From NCBI RefSeq assembly GCF_000688295.1, contig NZ_JHZF01000017.1:62001-126000 (forward strand): 64,000 nt of DNA, given 5' to 3'. The position numbers were made by a program, and so were the translations under genes. Shown here piece after piece: positions 41,912 to 49,664 of this stretch. The notes beneath the pieces were generated by a model. The model worked only from the letters and a program-made list of their open reading frames with translations. It made no database searches and was not told the origin of the DNA. Origin of the DNA: Pseudooceanicola nanhaiensis DSM 18065 (GTDB lineage: Bacteria > Pseudomonadota > Alphaproteobacteria > Rhodobacterales > Rhodobacteraceae). How positions within the stretch are numbered: the first letter of the stretch is position 1; every line of letters begins with the position of its first letter.

Positions 41912-42790
41912 ATGAACATCGACGAGCTGGTTGCCATCGACATCCACACCCATGCGGAAGAGCCCTGCTGCGGCCACCGCGACGACGGCTACGACGAGTT
42001 CCAGGCCGGCATGGCGAAGTATTTCAAGAACCCGGCCGGCAAGGACGGGATGCTGCCCTCGGTCGAGCAGACGGCGGCGTATTTCCGCGAACGCAGGATC
42101 GGCGCAGTGATCTTCCCGGTCGATACCGAACGCGAGACCGGCTTCCGGCGCTATTCCAACGAGGACGTGGCGCGGATTGCCGCGGAGAACGACGATATCC
42201 TCATTCCCTTCGCCTCGATCGACCCCGCGAAGGGGAAGGCGGGCGCGCGGGAGGCGCGGCGGCTGGTGAAGGAGTTCGGCGTCAAGGGCTTCAAGTTCCA
42301 CCCGACGATGCAGGGCTTCTATCCGAACGAGCGGATGGCCTATCCGCTCTACGAGGCGATTGCCGAGGAAGGGGCGATCATGCTGTTCCACACCGGGCAG
42401 ACCGGGGTGGGATCGGGCATGCGGGGCGGCATGGGGATGCGGCTGAAGTACTCGAACCCGATCCATGTGGACGACGTGGCGGTCGATTTCCCCGACACGC
42501 CGATCATCCTGGCGCACCCCTCCTTCCCCTGGACCGAGGAGGGGCTGATGATCGCGCAGCACAAGCCCAACGTCTATATCGACATGTCCGGATGGTCGCC
42601 GAAGTACTTCCCGCCGATCTTCGTGCATTACGCGAATTCGATCCTGAAGAAGAAGATGCTCTTCGGGTCCGACTGGCCGGCGATCACGCCGGACAGGTGG
42701 CTTGCGGATTTCGAGACGCTCGATCTCCGGGAGGAGGTGAAGCCTCTGATACTCAAGGAAAATGCAGCGAGGCTTCTGAAGTTGATGTGA
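41912..42790 (+). CDS. Amidohydrolase-2 family metal-dependent hydrolase/decarboxylase
   Basis: 292 residues with the amidohydrolase-related TIM barrel: IDIHTHAEEP (HxH at the N-terminus), GVKGFKFHPTMQGF, IMLFHTGQTG, IILAHPSFPW and MLFGSDWP (catalytic Asp). It starts one base after the MarR stop. Relatives include ring-acid decarboxylases and hydrolases; in Rhodococcus hydroxycinnamate degradation an amidohydrolase-type enzyme (CouO) cleaves the beta-keto acyl-CoA, so a similar side-chain cleavage is a reasonable but unproven role. Confidence 0.82.
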   Translation: MNIDELVAIDIHTHAEEPCCGHRDDGYDEFQAGMAKYFKNPAGKDGMLPSVEQTAAYFRERRIGAVIFPVDTERETGFRRYSNEDVARIAAENDDILIPFASIDPAKGKAGAREARRLVKEFGVKGFKFHPTMQGFYPNERMAYPLYEAIAEEGAIMLFHTGQTGVGSGMRGGMGMRLKYSNPIHVDDVAVDFPDTPIILAHPSFPWTEEGLMIAQHKPNVYIDMSGWSPKYFPPIFVHYANSILKKKMLFGSDWPAITPDRWLADFETLDLREEVKPLILKENAARLLKLM

Positions 42791-42814
42791 CATGTAGTTC
42801 AGGGAGGATGGAAC

Positions 42815-43939
42815 ATGTCGGTGATGAAATGGACCGCTGCGGCGGCTGTCGGTCTGATGCTGGGGCTTCCGGCGGGGGCTGACGCGAAGGATCTCAAGAT
42901 CGCCTCGGGCGCGCCGCCGCCGCACCCCGCGACGAGCCACCTGTACAATGCGCTGGCCGAATACCTGGCGGAAGACCCGAACAAGACCTTCAACGTGATC
43001 CAGCTGGGGCCCGAGGTCGTCGGGCTCGGGGCGATGAAGGACGGGCTTCAGACCGGGCTTGTCGACATGGGCAACCTGCTGCCGCTCTACTTCCCGGCCG
43101 AGCTGCCGAACTTCGCGCTGGCGGGCGAGCTGTCGCTCTCGGGCAAGGACGCCCATGCCATGGGCGCGGCGCTGACCGAATACACGGTGAACTGCGCCGA
43201 GTGTCAGCAGGAGCTGAAGGATTTCGGGATCGTCTACCTCGGGTCCGGCTCCTCCGATCCCTACATGCTGCTGACCAAGACGCCGGTGAAGACGGCCGAG
43301 GACCTGAAGGGCCTGCGCCTGCGCTCCGGGGGCGCGCCCTATTCGCGCTTTGCCGAGAACTTCGGCGCGGTGCCGGTGTCGATCAGCGTTCTCGAGACCT
43401 TCGAGGCGATGAGCCAGGGGACGATCGACGGGACCATGGCCTCGATCGGCGACCTGCTGGCCTTCCGGCTGGTGGAGCTGGTGAAGGGCGCGACGGCGAT
43501 CCCGCTCGGCACCTACTTCTCGACCTCGAACTTCGCGACCGCGCAGGCCGCGTGGGACGACATGACGCCGGAGGAGCGCGGCATCCTGCTGGAGGCCGCG
43601 AACCGGGCCAACGCCAACTTCACGCAACGCTGGGGCTATGACTTCCCCGGGATCGCGCGCAAGGCGGCCGAGGAGGCGGGGATCGAGTTCGTCGAGGCCG
43701 ATCCGGCGCTGGTGCAGGCGGCCGCGGATTTCGCCACCGCCGACCGGGAGACGGCGGCGCAGGTCTCGCAGGAGCGGTTCGGGATGGACGACGCCTCGGA
43801 CCGGGTGGCCGAGTTCATCGCGCTGGTCGAGAAGTGGGAGGCGATCTCGGAAGAGGTCGGCCACGACCGCGACGCGATGGCCCAGAGGGTCTGGGACGAG
43901 GTCTGGTCGAAGGTCGACCTCGCGACCTACGGGCAGTGA
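42815..43939 (+). CDS. dctP: TRAP transporter solute-binding protein (DctP family)
   Basis: 374 residues with signal peptide (VMKWTAAAAVGLMLGLPAGADA). DctP features: LKIASGAPPPHPATSHLYNALAEYL, GGAPYSRFAENFGAVPVSISVLETFEAMSQGTIDGTMASIGDLLAFRL (Arg and the ligand-clamp helix). GGGAGG precedes the ATG. In the operon with fcs-linked genes, it probably binds hydroxycinnamates or related acids. Followed by a strong hairpin, then dctQ and dctM. Confidence 0.9.
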   Translation: MSVMKWTAAAAVGLMLGLPAGADAKDLKIASGAPPPHPATSHLYNALAEYLAEDPNKTFNVIQLGPEVVGLGAMKDGLQTGLVDMGNLLPLYFPAELPNFALAGELSLSGKDAHAMGAALTEYTVNCAECQQELKDFGIVYLGSGSSDPYMLLTKTPVKTAEDLKGLRLRSGGAPYSRFAENFGAVPVSISVLETFEAMSQGTIDGTMASIGDLLAFRLVELVKGATAIPLGTYFSTSNFATAQAAWDDMTPEERGILLEAANRANANFTQRWGYDFPGIARKAAEEAGIEFVEADPALVQAAADFATADRETAAQVSQERFGMDDASDRVAEFIALVEKWEAISEEVGHDRDAMAQRVWDEVWSKVDLATYGQ

Positions 43940-43946
43940 CGGGCAG

Positions 43947-43971
43947 GGGGCCGCGGGCGATCCGCGGCCCC
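43947..43971 (+). promoter_or_regulatory. Stem-loop between dctP and dctQ
   Basis: GGGGCCGCGG and CCGCGGCCCC form a perfect 10-bp stem with a 5-nt loop, starting 7 bp after the dctP stop, followed by a modest T-rich GTTTCGTT. Probably protects or partially terminates the transcript to give more binding protein than permease. Confidence 0.6.
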
Positions 43972-43989
43972 GTTTCGTTGGGGGGGTTC

Positions 43990-44484
43990 ATGCAGGCAAT
44001 GGAACGGCTGGCCGACCGGGTGTCGCAGGGCCTCGCCCTGATCGGGGCGGTCGGATTGATGGCGCTCTTGGTGCATGTCGCGGCGGAGGTGCTGGCGCGG
44101 AACCTGTTCTCGCGCCCGATCCCGGCGACCAACCAGATCGTGTCGCATTACTACATGGTGCTGATCGCCTTCCTGCCGCTCGCCTGGGTGGAGCGGCAGG
44201 GGGCGATGATCTCGGTCGAGCTGACCGAGGGGTTCATGTCGCCGCGCATGAAGCGGGTGAGCGATTTTACCGTCGCGGTGCTGGCGGTGCTGATCTATGC
44301 CGCGCTCGCCTGGGTGACATGGGCGGACGCGGTGAAGGCCTGGCGGGTCGGGAGCTTCGTCGACGTGCTGGGCCACCGGCTGGCGATCTGGCCGACGTAT
44401 TTCCTGCCGCCCCTGGGCTTCGCGCTGGCGGCGCTGGTGATGGTGATGCGGGGCATATCCGCCCTGCGGGGGGATGACGCATGA
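43990..44484 (+). CDS. dctQ: TRAP transporter small permease (DctQ)
   Basis: 164 residues, four hydrophobic helices. VAAEVLARNLFSRPIPATNQIVSHYYMVLIAFLPLAWVERQGAMISVELTEGFM follows the DctQ pattern (conserved R-N and E residues). ATG 43990 has a G-rich upstream stretch. The stop overlaps the dctM start (ATGA). Works with DctM to import the ligand of the preceding binding protein. Confidence 0.88.
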   Translation: MQAMERLADRVSQGLALIGAVGLMALLVHVAAEVLARNLFSRPIPATNQIVSHYYMVLIAFLPLAWVERQGAMISVELTEGFMSPRMKRVSDFTVAVLAVLIYAALAWVTWADAVKAWRVGSFVDVLGHRLAIWPTYFLPPLGFALAALVMVMRGISALRGDDA

Positions 44485-45782
44485 GTGTCGAGACGGGGTT
44501 CTGGGGGATCGGCGTGCTGTTCCTCCTGCTGCTCCTGCGGGTTCCGGTGGCGCTGGCGCTGATCGCGGTGAGCTTCGGCGGCGTGGCCTGGTTGCTGGGG
44601 GTGACGCCGGCGCTCGGGATCATGGCGAACACGCCCTATTCCTTCGTGGCGAGCTGGACGATGAGCGCGGTGCCGATGTTCCTGCTCATGGGCTTCGTCG
44701 CCTATCACGCGCGGCTGACGGAGGGGCTGTTCACCGCCGCCAAGGCGCTTTTGTGGCGGGTGCCGGGGGCGCTGGCGGTGTCCTCGGTCTTTGCCTGTTC
44801 GGGCTTCGCGGCGGTCTGCGGGTCGTCGCTGGCGACCTCGGCCTCGATGGGGCGGATCGCGATTCCGGAAATGGTGCGGGCGGGCTATTCGCCCTCGGTC
44901 TCGGCCGGGGCGATCGCGGCGGGGGGGACGATCGGGGCGCTCATTCCGCCGTCGATTCTGATGATCCTCTACGGGGTCTTCGCCGAGACCTCGATCACCG
45001 ACGTGTTCCTCGGCGGCGTGACGGTGGGGCTGCTGACCGCGCTCGGCTACATCCTCGTGGTCTTCGTCATCGCCGTGGCCCGCCCGGACCTCATCCCGCG
45101 CGGACGGCTGGAGGGGGCGCAGGTGCCGCTCTCGCGGGCGCTGAGGGAGGTCTGGCCGGTGGCCGTGCTGATCCTGCTGGTCTTCGGCGGGCTCTTCTCG
45201 GGCTATTTCACCGCGACCGAGGCGGGGGCGGTCGGGGCAGGGGGGGCGATCCTATGCGCCGCTCTCGTGGGGCAGCTGAACCGGGAGGTGATGAGGAAGT
45301 CGCTGCTCGAGACGCTTTCGACCACCGCGTCGCTCCTGATCATCGGCATCGGCGCGATGATGTTCACCCGGTTCCTGGGGATCACCGGGCTATCGGGCTT
45401 CATCGCGCGGACCGTGGGGGCGGCGGATATCGGCTACGTGCAGCTCATGGTGATGGTCGTCATCGTCTACCTGCTGCTCGGCATGGTGATGGAGCCCTTC
45501 GGGGCGATGCTGGTCACGCTGCCGGTCTTCCTGCCGCTCCTGAACGCGGAAGGGATCAGTCTGATCTGGTTCGGCGTGCTGGTGGTGAAGCTGCTGGAGA
45601 TCGGGATGATCACGCCGCCCGTGGGGCTGAACGTCTTCGTCATCCGGAACGTCGCGGCGGAGCATGTGACCACGGCGCAGGTCTTCCTTGGCGTGGCGCC
45701 GTTCTTCCTGGCCGATCTTCTGGTGACGGCGCTGATCATCGCCTTCCCGGGGATCGTGCTGGCGCTGCCGGGGCTCTGGTAG
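44481..45782 (+). CDS. dctM: TRAP transporter large permease (DctM)
   Basis: 433 residues, about 12-13 helices. Opening FLLLLLRVPVALALIAVSF, VFACSGFAAVCGSSLATSASMGRIAIPEMVRAGYSPSVSAGAIAAGGTIGALIPPSI is the diagnostic DctM segment, and LEIGMITPPVGLNVFVIRNVA the conserved C-terminal loop. Last gene of the hydroxycinnamate transcript; a perfect palindromic operator follows its stop by 1 bp. Confidence 0.92.
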   Translation: MSVETGFWGIGVLFLLLLLRVPVALALIAVSFGGVAWLLGVTPALGIMANTPYSFVASWTMSAVPMFLLMGFVAYHARLTEGLFTAAKALLWRVPGALAVSSVFACSGFAAVCGSSLATSASMGRIAIPEMVRAGYSPSVSAGAIAAGGTIGALIPPSILMILYGVFAETSITDVFLGGVTVGLLTALGYILVVFVIAVARPDLIPRGRLEGAQVPLSRALREVWPVAVLILLVFGGLFSGYFTATEAGAVGAGGAILCAALVGQLNREVMRKSLLETLSTTASLLIIGIGAMMFTRFLGITGLSGFIARTVGAADIGYVQLMVMVVIVYLLLGMVMEPFGAMLVTLPVFLPLLNAEGISLIWFGVLVVKLLEIGMITPPVGLNVFVIRNVAAEHVTTAQVFLGVAPFFLADLLVTALIIAFPGIVLALPGLW

Positions 45783-45783
45783 G

Positions 45784-45797
45784 TTCTGTATACAGAA
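45784..45797. promoter_or_regulatory. GntR operator 1 (TTCTGTATACAGAA)
   Basis: Perfect 14-bp palindrome (16 bp including the flanking bases would need a G/T pair). GntR/FCD regulators commonly bind short palindromes near their own promoter. Centre-to-centre distance to site 2 is about 63 bp (six helical turns). Confidence 0.7.
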
Positions 45798-45846
45798 TGG
45801 GGTGCATTTCAGGTATATGCGCCGCCGAAATCACGGATTGACCAGT

Positions 45847-45858
45847 TTCTGTATACAG
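45847..45858. promoter_or_regulatory. GntR operator 2 (TTCTGTATACAG)
   Basis: Matches the first 12 bases of operator 1 with the last two bases changed; it lies 36 bp upstream of the gntR ATG. The pair could support looping or cooperative autorepression. Confidence 0.65.
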
Positions 45859-45894
45859 CCTAGCCTTCCCCAGCGACTCATGCCGGGGGAGGAC

Positions 45895-46626
45895 ATGAAG
45901 CGACCCGAACGCAACGCCCAGTTTGCCCGCGCGCTGATGGAGCTGCGCTCTCTCGTGCTGAAGGGCACCTATCCGGGCGGCGAGCGGCTGCCCGAGACGG
46001 TGCTGGCCGAACGGCTCGGCCTGTCGCGCACGCCGCTGCGGCAGGCGATGGACCGGCTGGTCGACGAGGGGCTTCTCGAGCGGAACGAGACCGGGGGCTG
46101 CCGCGTCGCGACCTTCTCGATGGACGACATCAAGGACGCGATCGAGCTGCGCGGCGTGATGGAGGGCACCGCCGCCCGGCTGGCGGCCGAGCGGGGGACC
46201 GACCCGATGCTCGCCGCCCGCATGTCCGAGGTGCTGGAGGCGCTGGACGAGGCCGTCGCCGGAGAGCTCGACTTCAAGGCCTATGTGACCCTGAACGGGG
46301 AGTTCCACGACCTGCTCGCCCGGCTTGCAGGCTCGGCCGTGGTCGCGCGCGAGGTCGAACGGGCGAGCCGCCTGCCCGCGGCGTCTCCGACCGCGTTTCT
46401 TCAGGGACAGGTGATGATCCCCGATTTCCGGGACTCCCTGCGCCGCGCGCAGGTGCAGCACCGGGCGATCTTCGAGGCCATCGTGAACCGCGAGGGCGCC
46501 CGGGCCGAGGCGCTGGCGCGCGAACATGCGCGGCTGGCGCGCAGCAATCTTGAATACGTGATGAGCGTGGGGCCGGACCTCGTGGAGAGGGTGCCGGGCC
46601 TCGCGCTGGTCGCGGAGGACACCTGA
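45895..46626 (+). CDS. GntR-family regulator (FadR/VanR type, FCD domain)
   Basis: 243 residues from ATG 45895 (GGGGGAGG upstream). N-terminal wHTH: RLPETVLAERLGLSRTPLRQAMDRLVDEGLLERNETGGCRVATFS; C-terminal FCD helical domain: DAIELRGVMEGTAARLAAERG, NGEFHDLLARLAGS, QHRAIFEAIVNREGARAEALAREHARLARSNLE with the metal/ligand His. Upstream of ligM and a TRAP system, it is likely a repressor released by vanillate, syringate or a similar acid, and its sites also occur near 23.5 kb. Confidence 0.9.
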   Translation: MKRPERNAQFARALMELRSLVLKGTYPGGERLPETVLAERLGLSRTPLRQAMDRLVDEGLLERNETGGCRVATFSMDDIKDAIELRGVMEGTAARLAAERGTDPMLAARMSEVLEALDEAVAGELDFKAYVTLNGEFHDLLARLAGSAVVAREVERASRLPAASPTAFLQGQVMIPDFRDSLRRAQVQHRAIFEAIVNREGARAEALAREHARLARSNLEYVMSVGPDLVERVPGLALVAEDT

Positions 46627-46645
46627 GGGAGGAAAGGAAACCCAG

Positions 46646-48049
46646 ATGCCAAGTCTCAACGACGTGATGAAGGACTGGAAGAACCCGGTCGAGATGCTGC
46701 GCAATTCGCAGGCCGGGATGTATGTCTATCCGGTGGTGACGCCCGAGTTCCAGAACTGGCGGGACGAGCAGAAGGCCTGGCGCGAAACGGCCGTGCTCTT
46801 CGACCAGAGCCACCACATGGACGAGGTGATCGTCGAGGGTCCGCAGGCGACCGAGTTCCTGAGCCATCACGGCATCAACTCCTTCGCCAATTTCGACCTG
46901 AACCGCGCGAAGCACTTCGTGCCGGTCACGCCGAACGGCCACGTGATCGGCGACCACATCATCTTCCGCGAGCGCGAGGACAAGTACATCCTCGTCGGCC
47001 GCGCGCCGACCTCCAACTGGCTGATGTTCTGCGCCGCCTGGGGCAAGTGGAACGTCCGGCTGCGTCACGACCCGCGCTCGCCCTCGCGCCCCGAGGGCGA
47101 ACGGGTGATCCGCGAGCATTACCGCTACCAGATCCAGGGGCCGGACGCGCCGAAGATCTTCGAGAAGATGAACGGCGGCCCGGTGCCGGACATCAAGTTC
47201 TTCCATGTCGACTGGATCAACATCGGGTCGAAGAAGGTGCAGGCGCTGCGCCACGGCATGTCCGGCGCGCCGGGGCTCGAGGTCTGGGGGCCCTACAAGG
47301 ACAAGGATTACATCCACTCCACGATCATGCAGGCGGCGAAGGACGCGGGCGTCAGGCTGGTGCAGTGCGGCAGCCGCGCCTATTCCACGAACACGCTGGA
47401 ATCGGGCTGGATCCCCTCGCCGCTGCCGGGGATCTACACCGGCGACGGGATGCTGAACGATTACCGCGACTGGCTCGGCTCGGACATGTACGAGGCGGCG
47501 GGCGCGATCGGCGGCTCCTTCGTGTCGGACAATATCGAGGACTATTACGTCAACCCGTTCGAGCTGGGGTATGATTTCTACATCGGCTGGAAGAAGGACG
47601 ACTTCATCGGCAAGGCGGCGCTTCAGAAGATGAAGGGCGCAGAGTCCAACCGCAAGAAGGTCACCTTCGAGTGGAACCGCGAGGACGTGCTGAAGGTCAT
47701 CGCCTCGGCCTTCGAGGAGGGCACGCCCTACAAGTGGATCGACTTCCCGCAGCCGAACTATGCCTCGTCCTCCGCCGACATGGTGATGGATGGCGACAGG
47801 ATGGTCGGGATGTCGATGTTCAACGGATATTCCTACAACGAACGCTGCCTGCTGAGCCTCGGCGTCGTGGAGCAGTCGGTCAAGGTGGGCGACGTGCTGA
47901 CCCTGAAATGGGGCGAGCCGGACGACACCGCCAAGACCTCGGCCGAGAAGCACAGGCAGGCCGAGATCCGGGTGCGGGTGTCCGAGACCCCCTATGCCAG
48001 GGAGGCCCGCGAAAGCTATGCGGAGAGCTGGCGGACCAAGTCGGCCTGA
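46646..48049 (+). CDS. ligM: Tetrahydrofolate-dependent aromatic O-demethylase (LigM/DesA type)
   Basis: 467 residues of the GcvT-like aminomethyltransferase family. QSHHMDEVIVEGPQATEFL and FVSDNIEDYYVNPFELGYDFYIGWKKDDFIGKAAL are the folate-binding fold, and the C-terminus SVKVGDVLTLKWGEPDD..HRQAEIRVRVSETPYAREAR resembles LigM/DesA of lignin-degrading sphingomonads. It should move the methyl of vanillate, syringate or 3-O-methylgallate to THF, giving 5-methyl-THF. LigM versus DesA specificity is not resolvable here. Ribosome site GGAAAGGAAA upstream. In the operon after gntR. Confidence 0.85.
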   Translation: MPSLNDVMKDWKNPVEMLRNSQAGMYVYPVVTPEFQNWRDEQKAWRETAVLFDQSHHMDEVIVEGPQATEFLSHHGINSFANFDLNRAKHFVPVTPNGHVIGDHIIFREREDKYILVGRAPTSNWLMFCAAWGKWNVRLRHDPRSPSRPEGERVIREHYRYQIQGPDAPKIFEKMNGGPVPDIKFFHVDWINIGSKKVQALRHGMSGAPGLEVWGPYKDKDYIHSTIMQAAKDAGVRLVQCGSRAYSTNTLESGWIPSPLPGIYTGDGMLNDYRDWLGSDMYEAAGAIGGSFVSDNIEDYYVNPFELGYDFYIGWKKDDFIGKAALQKMKGAESNRKKVTFEWNREDVLKVIASAFEEGTPYKWIDFPQPNYASSSADMVMDGDRMVGMSMFNGYSYNERCLLSLGVVEQSVKVGDVLTLKWGEPDDTAKTSAEKHRQAEIRVRVSETPYAREARESYAESWRTKSA

Positions 48050-48063
48050 GGCACCGGGCTATA

Positions 48064-48080
48064 GCGCGAACTTATCGCGC
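48064..48080. promoter_or_regulatory. Inverted repeat between ligM and the second dctP
   Basis: GCGCGA (48064-48069) and TCGCGC (48075-48080) flank ACTTA. It lies in the 130-bp gap after ligM and could be an operator or a weak hairpin; no T-run follows. Confidence 0.35.
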
Positions 48081-48179
48081 AACCGGTGAAATGAATTGAT
48101 GTATCGGACGTGGGGTGACTATCGTCCGGCATCAGGCCCGTCCCCGATGCAGGGGCGGGCCGCCACCAGGGAGGAAAGC

Positions 48180-49157
48180 ATGAAACTCAAGCACCTGTTT
48201 GCGGGCGCCGCCGTCGCGGCCGTCTCTGCGCTGCCGCTCGGCGCGACCGAGCTGAAATTCGCCAACTTCACCCCGCCGTTCCACACCATCAACGCCAGCG
48301 TCATCGAAAAGATGAACGAGGAGCTTTCGGCGGCCACGGATGGCGCGCTGACGGTGCGCGGCTACCACGGCGGCGAGCTGGGCGCGGGCCCGGTCGAGCA
48401 ATACGTGCGCGCCGTGCAGGGCGTGGCGGATCTGGTCTGGGGCCTGCCGGGATACACCTCGTCGCAGTTCGAGAAGACGATGATCGCCGAGCTGCCGGAC
48501 GCGATCCCCCTGGACAAGCCGGGGTACGAGGCGCTCTGGGCGGCCTATGACCAGATCTCGGGTGAGTTCCCGGGGACCAAGCCGATCGCGCTCTGGGGGT
48601 CGGAGCCCAACATCTTCATCATGAAGGACGTCGAGATCCGCACGCCCGGGGATCTTCAGGGGCTGAAGGTCCGCGTCGCCGGCGCGACCGCCGCGAAGGT
48701 GGCCGAGGCGCTTGGCGCGACGCCGGTGCAGATGCCGATCAGCCAGGTCTACAACGCGCTCCAGACCGGGCTGATCGACGGCGTGATCACCGGCGCCTCG
48801 ACGCTCTCGGACTTCAAGCTCGACGAGGTGGCGAACAGCTACACGACGGGCGCGAACCTGGGCCGGCTGGTGTTCTACACCGTCATGGGGCAGGGGAGCT
48901 ATGACGCGCTGAGCGACGAGGAGAAGGCGGCGGTGGATGCCGTGGCCGGGGCCGAACTGTCGCGCAATGCCGAGGAGTCCTGGCAGGCGACGGCGGATGC
49001 CGCGCTCAAGGCCGCGAAGGAGTCGGGCGACAACACGGTGATCGAGCTGTCCGACGACGAGGCGCAGGCCTTCTCGGACGCCGTGGCCGACGTGGTGAAC
49101 GGCTATGTCTCCGAGGTCGGCGGCGAGGACACGCTAGCGGCGATGCGGGGGGAATAG
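48180..49157 (+). CDS. dctP: TRAP transporter solute-binding protein (DctP family)
   Basis: 325 residues from ATG 48180 (GGGAGG upstream) with signal peptide MKLKHLFAGAAVAAVSALPLGA. DctP motifs: VRGYHGGELGAGPVEQYVRAVQGVADLVWGLPGYTSS, LKVRVAGATAAKVAEALGATPVQMPISQVYNALQTGLIDGVITGA (conserved Arg and clamp). Lies 3' of ligM in the same direction, so likely binds methoxylated aromatic acids. Not close in sequence to the dctP at 42.8 kb. Confidence 0.9.
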   Translation: MKLKHLFAGAAVAAVSALPLGATELKFANFTPPFHTINASVIEKMNEELSAATDGALTVRGYHGGELGAGPVEQYVRAVQGVADLVWGLPGYTSSQFEKTMIAELPDAIPLDKPGYEALWAAYDQISGEFPGTKPIALWGSEPNIFIMKDVEIRTPGDLQGLKVRVAGATAAKVAEALGATPVQMPISQVYNALQTGLIDGVITGASTLSDFKLDEVANSYTTGANLGRLVFYTVMGQGSYDALSDEEKAAVDAVAGAELSRNAEESWQATADAALKAAKESGDNTVIELSDDEAQAFSDAVADVVNGYVSEVGGEDTLAAMRGE

Positions 49158-49664
49158 GTGCTTTCCACCATGCGCAAGGTTGCGGACGGGCTCATCGGCC
49201 TGTCCGCGGCCATCGGCGCGGCGGCGCTGGTGATCGAGGTGGGGGTGATCCTCGTCGACGTGATCGGGCGGGCCTTCGGGCACCCGATGTTCGGCTCGCA
49301 GGACCTCATCACCATGACGATGACGATGCTGGTCTTCGGCGGCATGGCGCTCTGCGACCGGAAGGGGGGCCATATCGCGGTGGACCTCTTCGAACGGAAA
49401 TTCCCGGGCTGGTTCAACCGCGCGGTCGACATCTTCTCGGCCCTGCTCGGCGCGGTGATCTTCGCCTTCATCGCCTGGGCGATCTGGGACAGCGCGAAGC
49501 TGAGCCAGATGCTGAACCTGTCGACCAACCTCCTGCGGCTGCCCAAGGCGTGGTTCCAGTGGGGGATCTGCGTGCTGTCGGTGGTGACCGCCTTCTCGAT
49601 GGCGCTGCGCGCGCTCGAGCTGACGCTCTCGGGCCGGGACCTGCGCGCGGAGCGGCCCGCATGA
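49158..49664 (+). CDS. dctQ: TRAP transporter small permease (DctQ)
   Basis: 168 residues, four helices. Start GTG immediately follows the dctP TAG, with GGGGGGA upstream; an ATG 12 bp later is possible. EVGVILVDVIGRAFGHPMFGSQDLITMTMTMLVFGGMALCDRKGGHIAVDLFERKF is the DctQ signature region. Stop overlaps dctM (ATGA), so the permease subunits are coupled. Confidence 0.88.
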   Translation: MLSTMRKVADGLIGLSAAIGAAALVIEVGVILVDVIGRAFGHPMFGSQDLITMTMTMLVFGGMALCDRKGGHIAVDLFERKFPGWFNRAVDIFSALLGAVIFAFIAWAIWDSAKLSQMLNLSTNLLRLPKAWFQWGICVLSVVTAFSMALRALELTLSGRDLRAERPA

